Assembly (NCBI GenBank): GCA_964604155.1
Contig: CAZRXY010000036.1
Location: 1-9,055 of the forward strand
Reading direction: 5' to 3'
DNA length: 9,055 bases
Origin: Stygibacter sp964604155
GTDB taxonomy: Bacteria > Cloacimonadota > Cloacimonadia > Cloacimonadales > TCS61
The notes under the pieces were generated by a model. The model had not been told where the DNA came from. It saw only the letters and a list, made by a program, of their open reading frames with translations, and did not search any database. The translations under genes were made by a program, and so were the position numbers. Below, in pieces: positions 7,301-9,055 of this stretch (position 1 is the first letter of the stretch; every line of letters begins with the position of its first letter).

Positions 7301-8538
7301 CCCTGGCAGAAGGTGAATTTATCGATTACAGCTTCTATATGACGCCCGAGATAGAAGAAATATCTCTTTCACGTATGCTTACTTCCGGATGGAACTGGAT
7401 TTCCCTTAATCTCGAATGCTCGGATATGGAAATTAATGCCATTTTTAGTTCTCTGGGTGAGTGTGGAATTAATGTAAAAAACCAGAACTCTTTTGCCATC
7501 TATTACGCCGGTGCTGGCTGGATTGGCTCTATGACAAGCTTCGAACTATCATCACTGTATAAGCTCCAAATGAATGATCCCGCCCCCTGGGAAATTAGCG
7601 GTGCCCCTGTGCAGATCAGCGAATTTCCTATCAATTTATATGCCGGCTGGAACTGGATTTCGTTTTTACCACAGATTCCTATGGAAATCAATACTGCTCT
7701 TGATGCGGTTTCTGCTAATGCCGTCAATATTAAGAATTCCAATTATTTTGCCACTTATTATCCCGGCTCCGGCTGGTTCGGATCACTAAGTGAACTCTCT
7801 CCACTATATGGCTATATGCTGCAAATGAATACTGATGATGTGCTGCTCTATCCTGATGATGTGGTGAGAAACTCTGGTGTAACCGAAGTACCGACTCTTA
7901 TTTGTAATATCCCCGAATGGCAGTTAAAAAGGACTGATTTTGAATTTAATGGCTCAATAGTAGCACATTTAGAGGAAATGGAGACCGGCGACCTTTTGGC
8001 AGCCTTTTCCGGCGAAGATTGCAGAGGTATTGGTGAAGTCCTGGACTATAGCGAAATTTTCGGGACACTCACTTTTGCCCTTATGGCTTATACTAATGAA
8101 TCAAATGGAGAAATACTGAACTTCCGCTTCTATGATGAAAGCGAGAATAAAGTTCATATCCTGACAGAAACACTGCAATTCTCACCAGATGACGTTATTG
8201 GAGGATTCGATAAACCACTTCAATTCACCATCGCCACAGAATCCCAGAATGTCACAACTCCCACTACAGCTCTTATACGCTGTGTGCCTAATCCCTTTAA
8301 TCCTTGTGGCTCTATCTACTATTCCCTGACTGATCCATCCTTTATTGAGATATCTATCTATAATATCCGTGGGCAAAAAGTTAAATCTCTCGTAAATGAA
8401 TATCACAATCCCGGCGAATATAAAGCTTTCTGGAACGGTGATCAGGATAATGGAAATAGTGCCGCATCAGGTATATATTTCGTGAAAATGATAGCTGAGG
8501 AATCACAGGATACCTACAAAGTTATACTCCTCAAATAA
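1354..8538 (+). CDS. Giant modular secreted/surface protein with C-terminal sorting domain
   Basis: The 2394-residue, strongly acidic, cell-surface or secreted protein starts at GTG. Visible order: signal peptide (1-20); charged linker; CBM20/AMPK-like beta-sandwich (67-165); Ig-like module (166-284); lamin-tail domain (285-445); OB-fold-like domain (449-645); CarboxypepD_reg 1 (652-735); cadherin-like pair 1 (738-924); unassigned module A (925-1145); cadherin-like pair 2 (1147-1333); CarboxypepD_reg 2 (1336-1428); GEVED (1429-1580); cadherin-like pair 3 (1581-1762); unassigned module B (1763-1913); CarboxypepD_reg 3 (1914-2000); two GWNWIS repeats (2003-2168); a beta-rich module (2187-2294); FlgD-like/type IX sorting domain (2297-2394). 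I see no protease, glycosidase or nuclease active site, so adhesion, scaffolding or matrix binding is the inferred role. It is probably transcribed alone, from the sigma-54 promoter to the terminator at 8563. The gene is intact and unlikely to be a fusion artefact, since the reading frame is unbroken throughout. Confidence 0.95.
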   Translation: MNGVRFFLFFLLVFSLNLFSQNSSREVDFSGRESGRQSIVSKEDSGTAVEKEFSSNNLSEKAERELAEVIFVLDMSWQELAGNFEPNLDYVEIAADFNSWNGSGALLEMGEGIYEYTIELEVGVIYEYKYRINGSWDTAELSDEDNRVLEVPVNGTLLNDIYDNWLPEISWVDLIYPLEISVPVNQQTQSIYGQIYIEGLTENFGAAPLVEAQVGYGTGLPDEWFWQTAMYFQEISNNDEYSGTLSSSSPGTYYFGYRFRFNLGQWHYGTSFGNLIVLPDELPDLVINEINFTCAEFIGLEADYEFIELYNPNTFTVDLGYYVINGSVCYNFSAGTMIAAEGYLVIAGNPDELMQAYNLDNVVGPFSGSLPNDSGIVILQTAGQREIIDQVDYEGNWYFLAGNGYSSLELRNPNLDNSQEDSWCASTGSSYDEELTHYGGTPGVMNLHYYTIYDIQWSTNNSSKKEHEMVQTTGIITAKFFGANTQRYAMQVPEFLMNTYNFSGIFVYANGMENFELGDIITVTGIVTEDGAGYSDTVLDPWNISLQSSGNQLPEPHYIDLIEADAMTEDWEAVLITTSGNCSTYNPNGAFWAITDGMWSGWIAGISDQHYSVPEGAITVGNDYTVRGIIEGFDIWLRSADDWNEGLYTLPGSLLGTVTSANTGHGVQGALITAAHPESRTEYTTTTDAAGEYEMEIPVGMYHVTCLANGYEQPEYEFVIVDEEEIEVINFVLQANNLPPVLNLPGIFSFNEDESLTIDINDYATDPENDPLSAWVEGNNVIQVVAMGSELTFNAPVNWNGMESVTIYVSDEANRNVVSEVQDIEVYPVNDPPWLELPEELTINIAIDEIPYVFDIEFLCYDVDGDQLWAGVIYDPDIEVMVNGLVLEITPAAGFTGSSELTVTVYDNELQAVDMVIVNVIDESGSAELVFDIFELEAGPAGINWMFDADTTPFDFDGNENSNYAYQAFNWNLDGHGDGSCLSGGSGVVTDQICISENLPFVDSVNDLGVYINGYALTFFEHINTENPGQPWDTMGEAGDHRQYTGGTGEISHNGNVVLFVNDVLYDMTVFYPSPIGNGGAMGYGTVDGEGVIDVENSHPQWVEYFDPDGTGLIYFSCDSMSPVLQDCYGTYNVDNLVIYGTEAGNQPPLLSLPYQFAFDEDSSLQIDLNDYAFDPDGDELSVFVQNNQLINALIEGTLLTLSAEANWNGMELITIGVDDGQNRAIASVEVEIVVNPVNDAPWIDLPDEITIDTGIDPLPYEFDLADYCGDIDGDELSFSVMSSPEIYVNFDQTVLLIDVMEMIPVTASITITVFDPLLLEASDNMNINILANTPTAVHGWVNDEDNFIPLENVEITLTESARHRLSRYELTNRPNYTVYTDQNGFYQLELEPGFYNLIATLPDYDPFQDFDIYIEENVDLEYSFFMLPCITGYQTTGLYTTGCSWGDGLIDFSLADIINTGSGCSNDETGYGDFTSMTAVVQISQLLEITAATGYDNNYLKVWVDFNNDFAFDEEDELIAGPFNLAAANTQYQIAVIIPATAQEGSYRLRARAVWNTTDFTAVSLEDYGEVEDYTLVVESAPVLMIDLPDEGIEFDEDTLSVLELADYITGSDYSISCSGNEFISVIIYGTQAEFTPMADWNGSESITFTVSDETSRTTVSDDLVVTISPVNDTPWIELPTQIPFYTYGPKVRDLSSYFGDVDGDILNLTVTGNDSIGVEVLGSIIHLLIEDGWTGTETWTITVDDGVTRTTAYDIVNIQVGDVLIINLDNVLPTEEYGTGCFNFSEDGAELSVIPPAGEGWECNGSNDPSWFYYPGELSLTPGRLYVNLDYFDLHWFQVDVTLTDYCGIGCTEVTATMGQNTFMTNYNTESSIETHVTIVNGMGNDYDGFYISTWEGVVHEIHVYFADQNPTYIGGHITDSITELPLPGVEITVADVFDPTIVYTTGTGSDGNYYVEVEPSTYDISFECEGYENVYYYNVTLAEGEFIDYSFYMTPEIEEISLSRMLTSGWNWISLNLECSDMEINAIFSSLGECGINVKNQNSFAIYYAGAGWIGSMTSFELSSLYKLQMNDPAPWEISGAPVQISEFPINLYAGWNWISFLPQIPMEINTALDAVSANAVNIKNSNYFATYYPGSGWFGSLSELSPLYGYMLQMNTDDVLLYPDDVVRNSGVTEVPTLICNIPEWQLKRTDFEFNGSIVAHLEEMETGDLLAAFSGEDCRGIGEVLDYSEIFGTLTFALMAYTNESNGEILNFRFYDESENKVHILTETLQFSPDDVIGGFDKPLQFTIATESQNVTTPTTALIRCVPNPFNPCGSIYYSLTDPSFIEISIYNIRGQKVKSLVNEYHNPGEYKAFWNGDQDNGNSAASGIYFVKMIAEESQDTYKVILLK
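1369..1386 (+). repeat. Two T8 tracts inside the signal-peptide coding sequence
   Basis: T8 (1369-1376), G, T8 (1378-1385), G: the 9-mer TTTTTTTTG occurs twice in tandem. It encodes the Phe/Leu core of the signal peptide (FFLFFLL, residues 6-12). Change in either T run by one base would shift the frame six to twelve codons after the start. Confidence 0.9.
1552..1848 (+). other. N-terminal starch-binding/AMPK-like beta-sandwich
   Basis: Residues 67-165 carry the pattern of CBM20/CBM48-like domains: IFVLDMS at the start, VEIAADFNSWNG (92-103), an 'L-x-x-G-x-Y-E-Y-T' strand, 'YEYKYRINGSW' and 'DNRVLEVP'. Such modules bind glucans in some proteins and are only structural in many surface proteins. 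Trp100 sits where family members have a conserved Trp. Binding to sugar is not established. Confidence 0.6.
2206..2688 (+). other. Lamin-tail domain
   Basis: Residues 285-445 follow the bacterial lamin-tail (LTD) pattern: 'LVINEINF', 'YEFIELYNPNTFTVDLGYY', a 'GYLVIAGN' strand, 'VILQTAGQREIIDQVDY' and the closing 'GGTPGVMN'. These Ig-like folds are common in secreted bacterial nucleases and surface proteins. Confidence 0.8.
2698..3288 (+). other. OB-fold-like domain of the kind linked to extracellular nucleases
   Basis: Residues 449-645 start 'YTIYDIQWS' and go on with 'VQTTGIITAKFF', 'SGIFVYANG' and 'FELGDIITVTGIVTEDG'. This is the usual rhythm of OB-fold modules that follow lamin-tail domains in ExeM/YhcR-like secreted nucleases. 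Here no nuclease domain follows. Assignment is by pattern only. Confidence 0.5.
3562..4125 (+). repeat. Cadherin-like repeat pair 1
   Basis: Two Ig/cadherin-like repeats cover residues 737-924. The first has 'FNEDESLTIDINDYATDPENDPL' split across 750-772, a 'NWNGMESVTIYVSDE' strand and the 'PVNDPP' linker. The second has DVDGD (862-866). The acidic D-x-D/N-x-D loops resemble calcium sites of bacterial cadherin-like and tandem-95 repeats. Confidence 0.8.
4792..5340 (+). repeat. Cadherin-like repeat pair 2
   Basis: Residues 1147-1329 repeat the layout of pair 1. They show 'FDEDSSLQIDLNDYAFD', DPDGDEL (1175-1181), 'NWNGMELITIGVDDG', the 'PVNDAPW' linker and then DIDGDEL (1271-1277). Both acidic loops are intact. 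The DNA is well diverged from pair 1, so the duplication is old. Confidence 0.8.
5638..6093 (+). other. GEVED domain
   Basis: Residues 1429-1580 hold the standard GEVED features: 'DGLIDFSLADI', 'YLKVWVDFNNDFAFDEEDELI' in two parts around 1502-1519, 'GSYRLRARAVW' and the name-giving GEVEDYTL (1570-1577). The family is a common beta-sandwich of secreted proteins in Bacteroidota and relatives. Confidence 0.88.
6094..6639 (+). repeat. Cadherin-like repeat pair 3, first repeat lacking the acidic loop
   Basis: Residues 1581-1762 again show two repeats joined by 'PVNDTPW'. The first has 'FDEDTLSVLELADYI' and 'DWNGSESITFTVSDE', but the D-P-D-G-D-type loop is replaced by TGSDYSIS (1611-1618). The second repeat keeps DVDGD (1702-1706). 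Confidence 0.75.
7360..7857 (+). repeat. Two GWNWIS repeats, 86-residue period
   Basis: Residues 2003-2088 and 2089-2168 share 'GWNWIS' (2012 and 2098), 'N-[VI]-K-N-[QS]-N-x-F-A-x-Y-Y-x-G-x-GW-x-GS' and 'LQMN' (ends 2073 and 2159). The GWNWIS and LQMN landmarks are both 86 residues apart. Similar units occur near the C-termini of surface proteins in Cloacimonadota and Fibrobacterota as I recall; function unknown. Confidence 0.8.
8241..8535 (+). other. C-terminal FlgD-like / type IX-type sorting domain
   Basis: Residues 2297-2394 carry the full pattern: PNPFNP (2312-2317), 'IEISIYNIRGQKVKSLVNE', 'PGEYKAFWNGDQDNG', 'ASGIYFVKM' and the terminal 'YKVILLK'. This is established as an outer-membrane secretion/anchoring signal in Bacteroidota. 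Whether it is cleaved in this organism is inferred. Confidence 0.88.
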
Positions 8539-8562
8539 TCTCAGACTAATACCACTTTTTTT

Positions 8563-8594
8563 AAGAGCAGTCCTCATGGTCTGCTCTTTTTTTT
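8563..8594 (+). terminator. Intrinsic terminator of the giant gene
   Basis: AAGAGCAG (8563-8570) pairs perfectly with CTGCTCTT (8581-8588). After a T/T mismatch, a further CC/GG pair closes a TCAT loop. Eight T's run from 8587 to 8594. It lies 24 bp after the stop codon and works only in the + direction, since no T run exists on the other side in the minus reading. Confidence 0.93.
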
Positions 8595-8690
8595 CGCCGT
8601 TTCTCAAAGTCCATTGCATTCGATACCTGCTCATAGTTACTATCCAAAAATAACAGGTTTGTTTCAAAAAAAAATAACTAAAACAGGCAT

Positions 8691-8701
8691 CCCCCCCCCC
8701 C
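8691..8701. repeat. Poly-C tract, 11 bases
   Basis: Eleven C's in a row stand between AAACAGGCAT and GTTTTTTG. Such a run is rare in an AT-rich genome and prone to slippage in replication and sequencing. No coding frame or clear promoter spans it. Confidence 0.95.
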
Positions 8702-8768
8702 GTTTTTTGAATTTATCGTTGTTCTAAATAACTGGGAAAAAATGAATTACGTTGTATTATCCTTGGTC

Positions 8769-8804
8769 GACCATCCCGGAGAGCTAACGCACATCCGGGA
8801 GGTC
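8769..8804. repeat. Long hairpin 1
   Basis: GACC (8769-8772) with GGTC (8801-8804), and TCCCGGA (8774-8780) with TCCGGGA (8794-8800), form an 11-bp stem with one bulged A (8773) and a 13-nt loop. There is no T run on either side, so it is not a terminator. Confidence 0.85.
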
Positions 8805-8831
8805 TCAATTGGGAGTTTATCAACCATCTAA

Positions 8832-8871
8832 GTTACCTTGCGAAGGGTCGATAGACCTTCGCAATGGTGAC
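8832..8871. repeat. Long hairpin 2
   Basis: The stem is built from GTTACC (8832-8837) with GGTGAC (8866-8871, one G-T pair), TTGCGAA (8838-8844) with TTCGCAA (8858-8864), and GGTC (8846-8849) with GACC (8854-8857). Single bulges sit at 8845 and 8865. That is 17 pairs closing a 4-nt loop in 40 nt. No T run follows. Confidence 0.85.
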
Positions 8872-8892
8872 GACTAATTGTTTACTTGATCA

Positions 8893-9006
8893 TTATTTCC
8901 ACACTTCCTTTACTGTCAAATTCACTTTTCTGATTTCACTCAGTACTTCCTGCTTAAATAATCGGGTTTAGCGATAAGTTCGCTGTTTTTTCTTCTCTGA
9001 TTCCAT
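8893..9006 (-). pseudogene. Possible remnant of a transposase OrfA N-terminus
   Basis: On the minus strand AGGAG (9013-9017) lies 6 nt before ATG (9004-9006). The frame reads MESEKKKQRTYR, a TAA stop at 8968-8970, then TRLFKQEVLSEIRKVNL and TVKEVWK, then TAA at 8893-8895. Ignoring the first stop, the pattern basic-T/Y-x-x-x-FK-x-EVL-x-EI-x-x-x-x-LT-x-x-E is like the start of IS3-type OrfA helix-turn-helix proteins. It breaks off just before hairpin 2. An overlapping minus frame is open from the window edge to a stop at 8954-8956 and could instead be the tail of another gene. The call is weak. Confidence 0.35.
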
Positions 9007-9055
9007 TATGAACTCCTTTCTCTTTTTCTGAGTCCACTTTTTCAAGGACGCGGCA

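Larger units (their letters stand above)
8595..9055. other. Non-coding or decayed region downstream
   Basis: No intact gene is visible. The region contains an A9 run (8666-8674), an 11-C tract, two large hairpins (8769-8804, 8832-8871) and a broken minus-strand frame to the right of them. Composition at 8761-8870 is clearly more GC-rich than the flanks, as expected of an inserted or structured element. Confidence 0.7.

Noticed and set aside
6995..7342. 115-codon + strand frame inside the giant gene
   Set aside because: The giant gene's frame here encodes a recognisable CarboxypepD_reg module. The alternative product has no pattern.
8505..8633. Minus-strand frame of about 43 codons starting near 8633 (MSRYRMQWTLRNGEKKEQ...)
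   Set aside because: It runs through the terminator and into the end of the giant gene, without a good ribosome site or family pattern.
8832..8871. tRNA gene in the hairpin region
   Set aside because: There is one long stem only, with no cloverleaf, no T-loop GTTCRANNC and no D-loop.

Overview
The window reads like a chromosomal piece of an anaerobic, moderately AT-rich, Gram-negative bacterium. Candidatus Cloacimonadota is my best guess; Fibrobacterota or Bacteroidota relatives are alternatives. The assignment rests on one giant secreted protein. It ends in a FlgD-like, type IX-type sorting domain and carries GEVED, lamin-tail, CarboxypepD_reg and 'GWNWIS' repeat modules, a mix typical of those groups. 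This is inference from protein style, not from a marker gene.

Layout, left to right. Positions 1-120 are a perfect-length array of fifteen 8-bp units, mostly paired into 16-bp units. A TetR/AcrR-type regulator follows (177-875, +). A 478-bp intergenic region (876-1353) holds several inverted repeats, a good sigma-54 (-24/-12) promoter match at 1190-1207, a leader hairpin and a strong Shine-Dalgarno. Then comes one very large gene (1354-8538, +) for a 2394-residue modular extracellular protein, closed by a clear intrinsic terminator (8563-8594). The last 460 bases hold no intact gene. They contain an 11-base poly-C tract, two long hairpins separated by 27 nt, and on the minus strand a short broken reading frame that looks like the N-terminus of a transposase OrfA.

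The big protein has a signal peptide, a starch-binding/AMPK-like beta-sandwich, a lamin-tail domain, an OB-fold-like domain, three CarboxypepD_reg modules, three pairs of cadherin-like repeats, a GEVED domain, two modules I cannot assign, two 86-residue GWNWIS repeats and the sorting domain. I see no catalytic domain, so an adhesin, scaffold or surface-layer role is likeliest. The TetR gene and the giant gene point the same way but are separated by a long regulated gap, so they are probably separate transcription units. Whether the TetR protein acts on the giant gene cannot be told from sequence. The most distinctive signals are the sigma-54 control of a giant surface protein, slippage-prone T tracts in its signal peptide, the unassigned modules and the twin hairpins downstream.
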